The notes: a model not told the origin generated them from the letters alone. Counted from the stretch's first letter, positions 50,101 through 51,322 are shown. The stretch: DNA of 64,000 bases from Actinernus sp. WN-2022 (GCA_030867875.1 JAOWCC010000019.1:78272861-78336860); one strand, 5' to 3'. Program-made: numbers and translations.

Positions 50101-50956
50101 TCTTTTCAAATCGTTTAGGATAAGAAGAACTATGTCAAACACGAATTGGAGTCTTTCATCAGGGGTTCCAAATATTGAGAAAACAAATGAAATCCGAGAG
50201 GCGTAGCCTCGAGGGTTTTATTGTTTTCGAAATATTTGGAATCCCCTGATGAAAGACGAACAATGAGTGTTTGACATGTCTTCTCATGCGAATGCTAAAC
50301 CGTCCATTTACATACGTTTCTTTTCAAACTTAATTAGCAAGTATTGTTTACCATTTGACTGTTGTATCTAATTATTCAATATATGGCTTATTATTCTTTT
50401 TTGATGGCAGTGATTTCAACTAGCGTACTAGTAGAGTAGTGGACAAGAGTTAGTACAAGCAGTCGGAAGGGTCGTGGTTCGAACTCCAGTGGAGGCAGAC
50501 TTTTTCTTTCTATGTCATTCTTTATTTCTTTACTTCTTCGCTCCTTACTTGTCGGTATATCAGTATATAATTAGTTAGTGGTTCATGAATATGATGATTA
50601 AGAAATATTGATCACTAGGGTTGTAAACATGATCAAACACAAGGGTTTCACCCGGTATCAAGACCCATGCATGTGACCAAATACAGTTCCTCCATTGGAC
50701 GGCTATCTCATGAATTATTAATGAGTTTGAGAATGATCGTTGAACCACTGTTCCTTGACTACTCTCTTCAAGACTCTAGTGGTTTGTCCCTAATGTCTCT
50801 AATATTTTACCCTTTAATTAACACAATGTCAACTTTGATCATTAAACTCCTATAAACTCTAGTTTTCGCTCATGCGTGGATTAAACATACTAACAAACCT
50901 TTGTTTTGTGTTTTATTACAGCTGATGGAAATTACAACCAAGCTGTTGTTGCTTAG
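5127..50956 (+). CDS. Large single-pass REJ-domain receptor-like gene (26 exons, whole gene span)
   Basis: Hand-assembled gene model. Every exon is bordered by AG and GT, and 24 junctions keep one open frame; one junction is lost at the assembly gap. The protein is about 2250 visible residues. Order: signal peptide (residues 1-23); Cys-rich modules of the type C-x2-G-x2-F-C (about 40-700); beta-rich domains (about 700-1065); REJ-like region (about 1067-1690); linker with five consecutive Arg; GAIN-like region with a four-Cys/two-Trp GPS motif (about 1800-2000); alpha/beta domain; one transmembrane helix about 70 residues from the end; short polar tail. REJ modules occur in polycystins and in sperm receptors for egg jelly. 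The single C-terminal helix resembles the REJ1 type rather than the eleven-helix polycystin-1 type. The likely place is the cell surface, with a large glycosylated ectodomain (many N-x-S/T sites). Ligand and role are unknown; a role in gamete recognition or adhesion is only inferred from the family. Confidence 0.85.
5278..5363 (+). CDS. Exon 2: hydrophobic core of signal peptide and Thr/Asn-rich start of mature protein
   Basis: The acceptor follows a T-rich tract (…GCATCAG). With exon 1 it encodes a hydrophobic stretch (L-V-A-A-L-I-L-L-M-A-L-A-A), then a Thr/Asn/Ala-rich segment with N-x-T sites. Signal cleavage is probably near A-N-I-S-A. It ends at AAG|GTTAGA in phase 0. The next coding exon lies 13.1 kb away. 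Confidence 0.85.
5364..7500. other. Intron 2, first part: nothing recognised
   Basis: AT-rich intronic sequence without an ORF, RNA gene or repeat structure that I can support. Confidence 0.5.
7521..7750. mobile_element. MITE copy A (GGTAATCGGCTAAC… terminal repeats)
   Basis: The terminal inverted repeats contain TTGCCACCCAATTCAGA and CATGTGATGTAAACA. A second copy lies in intron 19 (about 41460-41690) in opposite orientation with the same inner sequence (CATAATGCAGTCATGCC). Left-end decay is greater in copy A. Confidence 0.8.
8025..8303. repeat. Dispersed repeat with a central hairpin
   Basis: The segment 8040-8190 (ATTAATAATTCATG … GATATAGATTTCGTCCTGAT … CCAAAATAACTGAA) recurs inverted at about 20560-20705. 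A near-perfect hairpin follows at 8197-8303 (arms GATCTTTATGGGATTTACAA). Confidence 0.75.
8697..9068. repeat. 21-bp minisatellite, left copy (about 17 units)
   Basis: The unit is close to ACCTTCATGGCATTGGACCA+A/G. Most differences are point changes (CATGG/CGTGG/TGTGG). At 21 bases it keeps reading frame, and all six frames are open through it. An inverted copy lies at about 12040-12392. Confidence 0.95.
9131..9595 (+). CDS. Helix-turn-helix protein fragment of a mobile element, left copy
   Basis: The ATG at 9131 sits in AAAGATGGCGGACG, a YY1-like context, just after the minisatellite. The 154-residue ORF starts M-A-D-E-G-Q-P-H-E and contains G-R-P-K-F-Y-I-P-R-E-N-L, then F-K-A-T-D-I-V-K-L-V-A-V-S-D-K-T-I-Y-R. 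That G-R-P … I … L … V-S-x-x-T-I-x-R-R arrangement is what I know from the DNA-binding part that precedes integrase-like catalytic domains in invertebrate mobile elements. No catalytic domain follows; the ORF ends soon after, so it is probably a fragment. The frame is also open upstream through the repeat, so the start is uncertain. Confidence 0.5.
   Translation: MADEGQPHEIVCKNLENILLQVLQKIEGRDFGSNLDYMNYKIDWVCALLLRLGGEFEKLLLIPLLEVQQILSSIYDNPGKSNHSVPPLLANGNIGRPKFYIPRENLEYLLDNGFKATDIVKLVAVSDKTIYRRLEDQFGTHLTKLDYSPTWFCS
9758..10192. mobile_element. MITE with about 45-base terminal inverted repeats
   Basis: The left end CAATTAGCCGGTAACAAAAC and right end GTTTTGTTACCGGCCAATTAG are inverted, and the arms extend through GACTGG-AACCGAGT. 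The interior is AT-rich with no transposase. Confidence 0.8.
10300..11222. mobile_element. TIR element whose ends are GTCGAGGG tandem repeats
   Basis: The left end (10300-10400) has GTAGGTTTTTGTCGAGGG and four GTCGAGGGTCGAG(T/G)GTAAAAA units. The right end (11124-11218) is the inverted counterpart (CCCTCGAC repeats, then AAAAACCTACACTCG). The interior contains no recognised gene. Confidence 0.8.
11710..11973 (-). pseudogene. Right-arm copy of the ORF, diverging after 55 codons
   Basis: It starts M-A-D-E-G-Q (ATG complement at 11971-11973) and matches the left copy to L-L-L-R-L, apart from a small insertion (H-Q-S) and substitutions. It then runs into unrelated sequence beginning GTTACC. The break coincides with an AAG|GTTACC donor-like site, so this may be exon 1 plus intron rather than a coding tail. 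Confidence 0.5.
12040..12392. repeat. 21-bp minisatellite, right (inverted) copy
   Basis: About 16 units of the complement (GGTTTGGTCCAATGCCA+CGAA), the mirror of the left array including one variant with an extra CGCCGTCC segment. Confidence 0.95.
13183..14102. mobile_element. Foldback/TIR element cluster with three internal hairpin units
   Basis: Both ends carry TATAGTTCA(T/C)CACAAAATTTTGG and GCGCGCTCATTGGCCAA in inverted orientation. Inside, a unit of about 230 bases (AACTATCGG…TGATAGTT, GAAATTTGATGTTCTTAAAA and its complement) repeats three times at about 13315, 13570 and 13790. No coding capacity is seen. Confidence 0.8.
14556..14725. repeat. Foldback element
   Basis: Arms AAGAAGCCTTA…CATGTTTTATACTATCATAAAACA are inverted around a GC-rich loop (GCACGCGCCTTCGGCTTGTGC). 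The arms are about 75 bases with small mismatches. Confidence 0.85.
14726..15870. other. Intron 2, middle part: nothing recognised
   Basis: I see no gene, long ORF or clear repeat here; the short open frames lack family features. Confidence 0.5.
15886..16073. repeat. Near-perfect 188-bp palindrome
   Basis: Two 87-base arms (AGCAATATAACACGCTTTCC … CTTGAAAATCAC and complement) with a 14-base loop. I see no arm mismatch by eye, suggesting a young insertion or gene conversion. Confidence 0.92.
16078..16862. mobile_element. Second, partly inverted copy of the 13183-14102 family
   Basis: 16492-16720 is the reverse complement of about 13870-14104 with almost no change. 16078-16165 repeats the right end of the first element in direct orientation. 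Together with the first element it makes a 3.7-kb inverted arrangement. Confidence 0.8.
16991..17837 (-). mobile_element. Harbinger/PIF-type element with TAA target duplication
   Basis: The element begins AGGCTGGTTCACATATAATC and ends with its complement (GATTATATGTGAACCAGCCT). It is flanked on both sides by TAA (16988-16990, 17838-17840), the TWA target duplication of Harbinger elements. Internal GATCGxxxCGATT repeats occur near both ends. It carries a transposase-like N-terminal exon on the minus strand. Confidence 0.85.
17442..17651 (-). pseudogene. Harbinger transposase N-terminal exon fragment
   Basis: The 69-residue ORF starts M-A-A-E-N-R-R-E and has R-R-L-W-V-R-H-I-F-Q-K-R-E-E-L-G-A-F-H-T-L and then L-H-D-R-E-Y-F-F-R. 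In Harbinger/PIF transposases, W-V-x-P-x-x-x-x-R-x-x-x-G-x-[FY]-x-x-L-x-x-E-L-x-x-x-D-x-x-x-[FY]-x-x-[FY]-[FL]-R-M immediately precedes the DDE domain. The DDE part is absent here, so the copy is non-autonomous. The match is from memory. Confidence 0.7.
17915..18270. mobile_element. MITE-like element with GGGGAGGCTCCGCCC ends
   Basis: TATACGGGGAGGCTCCGCCC on the left and GGGCGGAGCCTCCCCGTATA on the right are inverted. The interior has several ACCCTTTTATATACC-type units. Confidence 0.7.
18485..19115 (+). CDS. Exon 3: Cys-rich module array, first duplicated block
   Basis: The acceptor TTTTTTCAG precedes T-G-C-P-Q-H-L. The exon encodes 210 residues with repeated modules of the form C-x2-G-x2-[FY]-C-x5-C-x4-6-C, for example C-S-A-G-Q-F-F-C, C-S-A-G-Q-T-Y-C and C-E-D-G-H-H-F-C. 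It has several N-x-T/S sites and a K-P-W-G-K-N-C motif. It ends AAGG|GTAAAT in phase 1. It is clearly paralogous to exon 5, which has K-P-W-G-E-D-C at the matching place. I do not recognise a named domain; the modules look like small disulphide-bonded extracellular units. Confidence 0.88.
19882..20119 (+). CDS. Exon 4: Cys-rich modules
   Basis: This continues from exon 3 through G-W-I-Q-L-C. It has modules with C-P-G-N-K-T-F-C and C-P-F-G-K-Y-F-C. The donor is AAG|GTATGC, phase 2. The start G-W-x2-x-C-K matches the start of exon 6 (G-W-E-V-A-C-K), so exons 3-4 and 5-6 form a duplicated pair. A short Harbinger-like element begins 18 bases beyond the donor. Confidence 0.85.
20138..20393. mobile_element. 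256-bp Harbinger-like MITE with TTA target duplication
   Basis: It starts AGGCCCGTTTACAC and ends GTGTAAACGGGCCT, flanked by TTA on both sides (20135-20137, 20394-20396). CAATTTTTGTCGC(G) occurs inverted inside both ends. It begins 18 bases after the exon 4 splice donor. Confidence 0.85.
20938..22122. mobile_element. TTAA-flanked TIR element (piggyBac-like target site)
   Basis: TTAA (20934-20937) precedes GGGTCCATTGACATATTCCG, and the complementary end (…ATATGTCAATGGGCCC) precedes TTAA (22123-22126). Terminal repeats are about 30 bases and include GTTGCTA. No transposase is seen in the 1.2 kb interior. TTAA duplication is characteristic of piggyBac, but GGG rather than CCC termini leave the family open. 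Confidence 0.7.
22127..22858. other. Intron 4 segment: AT-rich, nothing recognised
   Basis: Low-complexity AT-rich sequence; no gene, RNA or repeat structure that I can support. Confidence 0.5.
22863..23320. mobile_element. TTAA-flanked palindromic element A
   Basis: It starts AGTGCCTATGAAGCTT and ends with its complement (AAGCTTCATAGGCACT), with TTAA on both sides. Arms of about 165 bases extend to TGACGTCAGGGGAGG. A third arm copy begins at 23911, again right after TTAA. Confidence 0.82.
23325..23906. mobile_element. TTAA-flanked inverted-repeat element B
   Basis: Ends CATTAGGGCTTGATCTAATT and its complement lie directly between TTAA at 23321-23324 and TTAA at 23907-23910, so it shares a TTAA with element A. 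Arms of about 190 bases include ATCGATGGGAATCCGATGCC. The interior is unique. Confidence 0.78.
23911..24110. mobile_element. Truncated third arm of the element A family
   Basis: Direct copy of the left arm of element A from AGTGCCTATG through TGACGTCAGGGGAGG; the matching right end is missing. Confidence 0.75.
24120..24430. repeat. Large palindrome with about 130-base arms
   Basis: From AACGAATGAAAAGTCCGAAG to CTTCGGACTTTTCATTCGTT the arms match closely around the GTGTTCTGTTTGCTATGCC loop. The loop plus right arm recur at 24768-24943. Confidence 0.88.
24768..24943. repeat. Direct half-copy of the 24120-24430 palindrome
   Basis: TGTGTTCTGTTTGCTATGCC through CATTCGTTATTT repeats the loop and right arm almost exactly; the left arm is absent. 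Confidence 0.88.
25244..25920 (+). CDS. Exon 5: Cys-rich module array, second duplicated block
   Basis: The exon starts after …ATCCACAG and finishes the split Ser codon of exon 4. Its 225 residues include C-D-N-G-K-K-F-C, C-G-A-G-E-W-F-C and C-P-H-E-Q-Q-F-C modules. These align in order with those of exon 3, including the shared K-P-W-G and the L-N-[FY]-T-G-[AR] segment just before the exon end. The donor is ACTG|GTGAGT, phase 1. Confidence 0.9.
26070..26097. repeat. Poly-G tract (28 G)
   Basis: An uninterrupted G run in intron 5. Its length may be unreliable in assembly. It has potential to form four-stranded structure. Confidence 0.9.
26294..26450 (+). CDS. Exon 6: Cys-rich modules, paralog of exon 4 start
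   Basis: The acceptor is …GCTTAAG. The exon encodes G-W-E-V-A-C-K and five more Cys, ending C-A-P-Q-Q-R across the donor ACG|GTACGT (phase 2). A Y-H-Y-C motif replaces the usual F-C. Confidence 0.83.
26585..26822 (+). mobile_element. tRNA-derived SINE, copy 1
   Basis: The 5' part carries a tRNA-like T arm with a B box (GGTTCAAATCC) and an acceptor-like end CCGGCCGGACCA. A body follows (CAAATGGTTAGACCTTCACG, GGACGTAAAATCGTAGGAC) and a tail of TTGCTTTACTTTACTTTTTTTT. An inverted copy lies at 32640-32887. The A box is not convincing. Confidence 0.8.
27226..27291 (+). CDS. Exon 7: one Cys-rich module
   Basis: This is a 66-base exon after TCTCTCTACAG. It encodes C-I-N-A-S-A-H-C-C followed by C-R-P-G-H-V-F-C, one complete module. 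The donor is GGAA|GTACGT, phase 2, which joins in frame to exon 8. Confidence 0.8.
27415..27498 (+). CDS. Exon 8: short Cys-rich exon ending in a repeated splice donor
   Basis: The exon follows TTTTACAG and encodes K-C-L-P-P-N-A-K-C-H-L-D-P-C with D-C-G-H-L-F. I place the donor at ACCG|GTAGAC because only this phase (2) joins exon 9 in its Cys-rich frame. The exon end and donor are the first copy of a 24-bp minisatellite running on into the intron. If the first donor is skipped, the next codon is an in-frame TAG (27500-27502). Confidence 0.65.
27480..27750. repeat. 24-bp minisatellite containing splice donors
   Basis: Units of the form GGTCCAAAGACCGGTAAGATAG(G/C) repeat about six times at exactly 24-base spacing (donor-like GT at 27499, 27523, 27547, 27571, 27595, 27619), then decay over another four or five units of irregular length. 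The first unit is the end of exon 8 with its donor. Confidence 0.92.
27807..27931 (+). CDS. Exon 9: last Cys-rich modules
   Basis: The acceptor is TTGCTTCAG. It encodes G-K-C-I-Q-K-G-E-R-C, then C-P-P-R-K-K-F-C, and ends G-K-C-P-P before the strong donor T|GTAAGT (phase 1). Ten Cys occur in about 41 residues. Confidence 0.85.
27962..28056. repeat. Short foldback element
   Basis: GATAGCAT…GGGAAATTAGTGAT is inverted against ATCACTAATTTCCC…ATGCTATC. The arms are about 40 bases. Confidence 0.8.
28735..28892. mobile_element. 158-bp MITE with TTA target duplication
   Basis: Ends GGGCGCTTCCAT and ATGGAAAGCGCCC are flanked by TTA on both sides (28732-28734, 28893-28895). The arms continue with CTGATAGGCCAGTTCTTAAA. 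It is a Harbinger-like non-autonomous element. Confidence 0.8.
28910..29130. repeat. Foldback element
   Basis: GTGGCATCTACGAATAGCAGTTTCAGAGGTATT is inverted (in part) against AATACCGCTGAAACTGCTATTCGTAGGCGCCAC, allowing small mismatches. Confidence 0.7.
29640..30430. repeat. Two copies of the dispersed CCAAAAC/CCAATCA repeat
   Basis: 29655-29960 and 30070-30420 are related to each other and, inverted, to 190-480. They include a direct doublet of TGATTGGCTCATTGTGTTTTTACTTGC at about 30295 and 30325. Confidence 0.6.
30771..31115. mobile_element. MITE with CACACAGCGGTCAAACGTCTGCGC terminal repeats
   Basis: The left (30779-30808) and right (31078-31108) ends are inverted copies of an about 30-base sequence with one or two mismatches; the outermost bases are less clear. 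No coding content is seen. Confidence 0.75.
31527..31812 (+). CDS. Exon 10: end of Cys-rich region and start of a beta-rich domain
   Basis: After TTTATTTACAG the exon encodes a last C-P-E-L-G-G-C unit, then a Cys-poor segment with A-N-T-I-A-I-T-G-V-S-I and Y-H-D-G-S-K-W-V-S-V. The donor is CTTCG|GTGAGC, phase 2. The segment W-x-V-S-G-I-S-P-S-T-A-L running into exon 11's R-L-R-F-L-Y-N-N-T-N-H-H-G resembles repeats I know from large cadherin-like adhesins (Q-Y-S-x-D-G-x-W … L-R-F-x-P-x-x-N-x-x-G). That match is from memory, not a search. Confidence 0.88.
32135..32532 (+). CDS. Exon 11: beta-rich domain
   Basis: After TTTTTGGTAG the exon completes the repeat begun in exon 10 (F-L-Y-N-N-T-N-H-H-G … L-N-Y-T-I-K-A-D). 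A longer segment follows with two Cys (P-R-C-E-V and I-N-C-Y-F). The donor is CAAG|GTAAGG, phase 1. It encodes 132 residues. The function is unknown. Confidence 0.88.
32640..32887 (-). mobile_element. tRNA-derived SINE, copy 2 (inverted)
   Basis: The reverse complement matches copy 1 from the B box through the TTTAC-rich tail (GTAAAGTAAAGCAACTTTAC at the left here). It is truncated at its tRNA-like 5' end. It shares the CAAATGGTTAGACGTTCACG and GGACGTAAAATCGTAGG blocks. Confidence 0.82.
33002..33222 (+). CDS. Exon 12: beta-rich domain, second adhesin-like repeat
   Basis: After TTTTAAAAG it encodes G-G-F-Q-V-F-D-R-R-W and then V-R-F-F-P-A-P-N-Y-Y-G-A-I. The latter matches the L-R-F-x-P-x-x-N-x-x-G consensus also seen in exons 10-11, so this looks like a second copy of that domain. 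The donor ATT|GTAAGT is in phase 0. Confidence 0.85.
33359..33560 (+). CDS. Exon 13: linker before REJ region
   Basis: After TTCTGCTTTAG it encodes H-L-V-G-K-N-A-S-R-A and a helical-looking stretch (T-L-D-A-R-L-A-A-G-V-D-K-T-A-L-A). The donor is GACG|GTGTGT, phase 1. It is the last exon before the assembly gap, so its downstream partner is not proven. Confidence 0.82.
33844..33943. other. Assembly gap (100 N)
   Basis: Exactly 100 undetermined bases, the usual placeholder for a gap of unknown size. It removes the 5' end of exon 14 and may hide whole exons. Confidence 0.99.
33944..34121 (+). CDS. Exon 14 (5' end lost in gap): start of REJ-like region
   Basis: Open from the gap edge (L-L-R-G-R-P-T-V) through to I-S-G-P-N-K-V before the donor GTTG|GTAAGT (phase 1). 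About 59 residues are visible. The acceptor is not visible. Confidence 0.8.
34702..35076 (+). CDS. Exon 15: REJ-like module
   Basis: After GTATCATCAG the exon encodes G-P-C-A-N-I-R-L-S-A-A-K-S-H-G-S-G-G-R and L-K-F-E-W-F-I-R-W. This fits the REJ pattern of C-x-x-[IL]-x-[LV]-x-A followed by G-G-R-x-L-x-[FY]-x-W. The segment Y-E-V-V-V-R-V-T-N-F is a typical REJ/PKD strand. The donor is CAAG|GTTAGT, phase 1. Confidence 0.88.
35155..35275. repeat. About 22-bp minisatellite
   Basis: Five or so units of GTGGCGTGGATATGACCAATTA with variants, inside intron 15. Confidence 0.85.
35456..35604 (+). CDS. Exon 16: REJ-like module
   Basis: After CCCCTCACAG it encodes A-K-P-R-L-S-P-C and a strand V-L-F-S-W-E-I-D, with a final L-R-I-K-K-G-T-L-Q-G-G-K before GTAGAT (phase 0). 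It continues the REJ-like pattern. The next exon is 3 kb away. Confidence 0.85.
35605..38567. other. Intron 16: mostly unrecognised, poly-G runs and a LINE-tail remnant
   Basis: Poly-G runs lie at about 36143-36159 and 36183-36199. A CAACAACAACAATT…TTTATT stretch at about 36826-36850 looks like a minus-strand LINE 3' tail, like the one at 43443. An open frame at 37612-37938 has no family features that I know and sits in repeat-like DNA. Nothing else is supported. Confidence 0.5.
38568..38911 (+). CDS. Exon 17: REJ module core
   Basis: After TTTAATCACCAG it encodes Y-T-L-T-V-T-S-A-M, then V-E-S-S-P-L-I-A-R-I-K-G-G, L-D-G-S-K-S-I-D-P-D and W-T-K-W-Q-C-F-D-G. These are among the clearest REJ signatures here: an aromatic-T-[LF]-x-V strand, S-P-L-x-A-x-I-x-G-G, and S-x-D-P-D followed by W-x-C. 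The donor is AAAAA|GTAAGT, phase 2. Confidence 0.9.
38912..39461. other. Intron 17: nothing recognised
   Basis: No repeat, RNA or coding signal that I can support. Confidence 0.5.
39462..39898 (+). CDS. Exon 18: REJ module
   Basis: After TCAATGATAG it encodes K-Y-K-F-K-M-T-Y-T-K and V-V-I-E-V-K-P-G-S-P-P, then T-W-E-C-V-D-E-D-G and V-T-Y-K-F-R-I-T-A. The last strand and T-W-E-C are REJ hallmarks. The donor is AAAG|GTATGA, phase 1. Confidence 0.9.
39985..40335. repeat. Degenerate (ATC)n microsatellite
   Basis: Dense CATCATCATCA/ATTATTATC triplets fill most of intron 18. Confidence 0.92.
40378..40581 (+). CDS. Exon 19: REJ module
   Basis: After ATACTCAACAG it encodes G-T-L-E-I-S-P-V-N-G-T-A and then W-S-D-D-A-D-D-L-P-L-K-Y-Q-F-G-Y. 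The P-x-x-G-T-A and W-x-D-x-D-x-P-L-x-Y-x-F blocks are strongly diagnostic of REJ domains. The donor is CCGG|GTGAGT, phase 1. A TA-flanked MITE starts 26 bases beyond it. Confidence 0.92.
40608..40941. mobile_element. MITE with GGGCGCTTAATAGAG subterminal repeats
   Basis: Ends CCGTAAAATGCTCTATCAAG and the inverted CTTAATAGAGTATTTACGG are flanked by TA on both sides. The GGCGCTTA(A/T)TAGAG motif occurs about eight times inside. It begins 26 bases after the exon 19 donor. Confidence 0.8.
41457..41690. mobile_element. MITE copy B (inverted relative to 7521-7750)
   Basis: GAGGTAATCGGCTAACTCTG at the left and the inverted GTTAGCCGATTACCTC at the right. The interior matches copy A in reverse complement (GGCATGACTGCATTATGATT). 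Confidence 0.85.
41822..42001 (+). CDS. Exon 20: end of REJ module
   Basis: After TTCTTTGTAG it encodes a strand Y-L-T-V-F-V-D-C-K-D-Q-L-G-A (REJ-type V-x-V-x-D-x-x-G-A), then helical sequence. The donor is ATCG|GTAGGT, phase 1. Confidence 0.88.
42186..42286 (+). CDS. Exon 21: helical linker, start of GAIN-like region
   Basis: After ATGTGTACAG it encodes 33 residues with alpha-helical character (L-M-S-A-L-V-S-S-S, A-I-T-A-I-K-E-A-F). The donor AGT|GTAAGT is in phase 0. Helices after REJ fit GAIN subdomain A in polycystin-type proteins; this is inference from order. Confidence 0.83.
42543..42770 (+). CDS. Exon 22: linker with pentabasic site
   Basis: After ATATATTACAG it encodes 76 residues. 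A run of five Arg (codons at 42711-42725) sits in G-G-A-R-R-R-R-R-A-A-G-D. This is a candidate furin-type cleavage site in the ectodomain. The donor is CTG|GTAAAC, phase 0. The next intron holds an antisense LINE. Confidence 0.85.
43709..46858 (-). CDS. LINE ORF2: APE-type endonuclease and reverse transcriptase
   Basis: A 1049-residue open frame. The N-terminal endonuclease shows H-C-N-I-R-S-L (about residue 95), T-E-T-K-L (about 124), I-T-G-D-I-N-I-D (about 233) and S-D-H-L-P-V-F (about 300), the expected metal-binding and catalytic boxes. The reverse transcriptase follows, with R-P-I-S-T-L-S, F-L-D-F-S-K-A-F-D-T-V-N-H-K, G-I-P-Q-G-S-S-L-G-P-L-L-F and the active site F-A-D-D-T (about 757), then K-Y-L-G-V-L-I-D. 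The C-terminal region has the Y-S-T-R-Y … W-Q-E-L-P-S-H-L pattern seen in other copies in this window. The enzyme makes target-primed cDNA insertions of its own RNA. No frameshift or lost catalytic residue is visible, so it may be active. Confidence 0.92.
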   Translation of the reverse strand: MLTLNNAVVMMFSELPFYNLTSEELVKETGAWVHNSANLILDSRDLFKNIIESPEKANDCNENFVHDFTESKYHTIKQSGSRFSNIKHKGFSILHCNIRSLPKNLTLLSDVLLTVKELPNIIAITETKLTENSQHNISIPGYNFLGVNSKTLAGGVGFYVLEGINFRRRNDLDLDLSEGLENCWIEIPRTKQKNIVIGCIYRHPSQNRERFHEALKCKLEMLNSEGCEAYITGDINIDFFKYNSDNQTSDYLDMLLNLGYLPLITKATRVTNHTATLIDHIYTNFPQKVMKSGICLADISDHLPVFCTIANKLPIVKESRYYRDFSSFSNELFIDDLNSINFSNLVSSDVNQSMNTIVDTLKEITDKHAPIKKTSNAQQRLLRKPWISKCLLISIKKRQKMFKSHFLSKDLDKVKQYKIYNNKLNKLKESAKKKYFTSQFNLHKENIKATWSLIGMLINRKKKSCISINKLFYNNRCYTDKKDVCEQLNSHFINIGPNLAAQIPTYDNSNPTRYIKRSFRNSFMFRAIHVHEVWDAVQGLKTNKSTIGVPQKCIKLAVDHISEALTAVFNLSLEQGIMPDILKISRVTPVDKGGEITDPSNFRPISTLSSFTQIFEKLVYSQIINYLEKHEILSKFQFGFRKGRSTEQAIVEITDNLKKAIDNNLFTCGVFLDFSKAFDTVNHKILLKKLEAYGIRGTPLQWFISYLSNRQQYVYFNNMESPKQTMVCGIPQGSSLGPLLFLIYINDISNCSEKLSFRIFADDTNVFASSPSISDLETLVNEELANIKKWCDINKLSINIKKTNFMIIKSPRKKGIENINIKLTNKDGTYKSLEKKDHIKYLGVLIDDKLTWKYHIAYTCSRIARNIGIFYKLRHYMSLAQLKQLYYSLIYPYISYAILAWGSAYKTQIKKVQTKQNMVIRVMFFAVTHGPNTESALPLMNLLNILSVNAIYNLQALKFAHKWHRNELPNIFQNYFQYASEVHSYSTRYATNKNFYKSRTRTNIGKQSVSSATVDLWQELPSHLKNLTNFTFPKKVKQFLIQKQFKSNL
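46990..47754 (-). CDS. LINE ORF1: coiled-coil RNA-binding protein
   Basis: I take the start at M-A-D-L-D-K-I-K-K (47754) because the 21 residues that could precede it (from 47817) are unlike ORF1 proteins. The protein has about 254 residues. It has an N-terminal heptad-like coiled coil (about 5-95), then Y-M-R-R-D-C-L-E-I-S-G-V, an RRM-like start, and K-I-I-V-K-F-T-R-R-N-V-R-N, followed by I-Y-I-S-E-S-L-T-P-R-R-K-K-L. This coiled coil plus RRM order matches L1/CR1-type ORF1 proteins that bind element RNA. It ends about 130 bases before ORF2. Confidence 0.85.
   Translation of the reverse strand: MADLDKIKKLLRNEMAPIHAKLDALEGNFKQLTTSFEFLSKRYDQLLEQTKTANEKITGLTKSTKTSQADIKTNRNLVLETKDEADELAQYMRRDCLEISGVKPNPDYSSEDIVASVGKALNVHMKESDISIAHPLPSFNKDALPKIIVKFTRRNVRNEFYAKRKALAGKNLLEDPDIRNFLVGDNIYISESLTPRRKKLYGDINKLRKKLKWKFIWSHNGRIYIKKNETATQHHAFDNESDLAKFQETFQSNG
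47881..48152. other. AT-rich intron 22 remainder
   Basis: AATAAATA-type low-complexity sequence next to the LINE 5' end, then the acceptor tract of exon 23. Confidence 0.5.
48153..48518 (+). CDS. Exon 23: GAIN-like region
   Basis: After TTACTCTTCCAG it encodes 122 residues with helices (T-T-L-S-I-L-S-N-L-I-D-P) and then Cys pairs (M-A-C-N-D-C, W-N-C, G-L-C-S-G-T-C). The donor is CAG|GTACGA, phase 0. The preceding intron holds the antisense LINE, yet the frame joins cleanly to exon 22. Confidence 0.88.
48644..48823 (+). CDS. Exon 24: GAIN-like beta region
   Basis: After CACATTCCAG it encodes F-V-Y-D-L-Q-S-S, then V-V-D-L-K-L-L-N-P-E-T and I-P-I-S-T-L-A-T-P-V-T-Y-R-L-P-L. These match the usual strands before a GPS (V-x-x-L-x-[FL]-x … I-x-[VI]-x-x-L-x-x-P-[VI]). 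The donor is GAG|GTAGAG, phase 0. Confidence 0.88.
49293..50067 (+). CDS. Exon 25: degenerate GPS motif, compact domain, transmembrane helix
   Basis: After TCGCCCTCTCAG it encodes the GPS-like block C-K-R-W … S-W-T-S-T-G-C … C-N-C-T-Q-I-N-Y-L-A. The four Cys and both Trp are kept, but the cleavage tripeptide H-L-T/S is replaced by Q-I-N. A Pro/Thr-rich stretch follows. Next comes a roughly 90-residue alpha/beta segment with R-I-F-N-V-T-L-T-K-G-S-I-V-V-H-F, which resembles SEA/ferredoxin-like juxtamembrane domains. The transmembrane helix (I-I-T-I-A-V-V-C-G-G-V-V-L-I-I-L-I-V-V-V) ends in C-R-K-K-R as a stop-transfer signal. The donor is AAAA|GTGAGT, phase 1. Confidence 0.92.
50115..50290. repeat. 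Foldback element in intron 25
   Basis: AGAAGAACTATGTCAAACAC … TCTTTCATCAGGGG…TTCCAAAT is inverted against ATTTGGAATCCCCTGATGAAAGA…GTTTGACATGTCTTCT. The arms are about 58 bases. Confidence 0.85.
50425..50500 (+). other. tRNA-like sequence, probably SINE-derived
   Basis: A B-box-like GGTTCGAACTCC and an AGTAGAGTAGTGG stretch suggest a tRNA-related SINE head. I cannot fold a full cloverleaf, so I do not call a tRNA. Confidence 0.35.
50922..50956 (+). CDS. Exon 26: C-terminus
   Basis: After TTTTATTACAG the exon completes a Thr codon and encodes D-G-N-Y-N-Q-A-V-V-A before TAG at 50954-50956. The cytoplasmic tail is therefore only about 45 residues, polar and charged, with one Tyr. The 3' UTR runs from 50957; I see no canonical AATAAA before about 51300. 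Confidence 0.85.
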
Positions 50957-51322
50957 AGAACCTTCCAAGAGACAACGAAAAACAGTACCAGGAAAGACAA
51001 CAGAAACGATGCACACCGGCTGTGTTACACAACCAAACTACTTTTTCTGTAAAAAGCTAGAAGTCTATAATGAATATGCAAAGACATGGTTTTATGCGTC
51101 TTTGCCCTAGTTGTTGATTAATGTTGAATGGTGGGGAAGATATATAAATGGGAAAGCAGTGGCGGGATAGCAGGACACTACGAAGTGCTTATTAGCGCTA
51201 ACAAAATAATAGAAACAAACTGTGATTTCAGTGTCTGCTTTCTAAATTTATTTATTCGAAGCTACTATTTCTCATTAGAGTAATCTCATAATCTGACAAC
51301 CACAAACAATAATACAACCAAG

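Noticed and set aside
50425..50500. Functional tRNA gene
   Set aside because: Only a B-box-like segment is convincing; no cloverleaf or clear A box.
5127..50956. Polycystin-1 ortholog with eleven helices
   Set aside because: The coding sequence stops 35 bases into the exon after the first helix; no PLAT domain or further helices appear before 64000.
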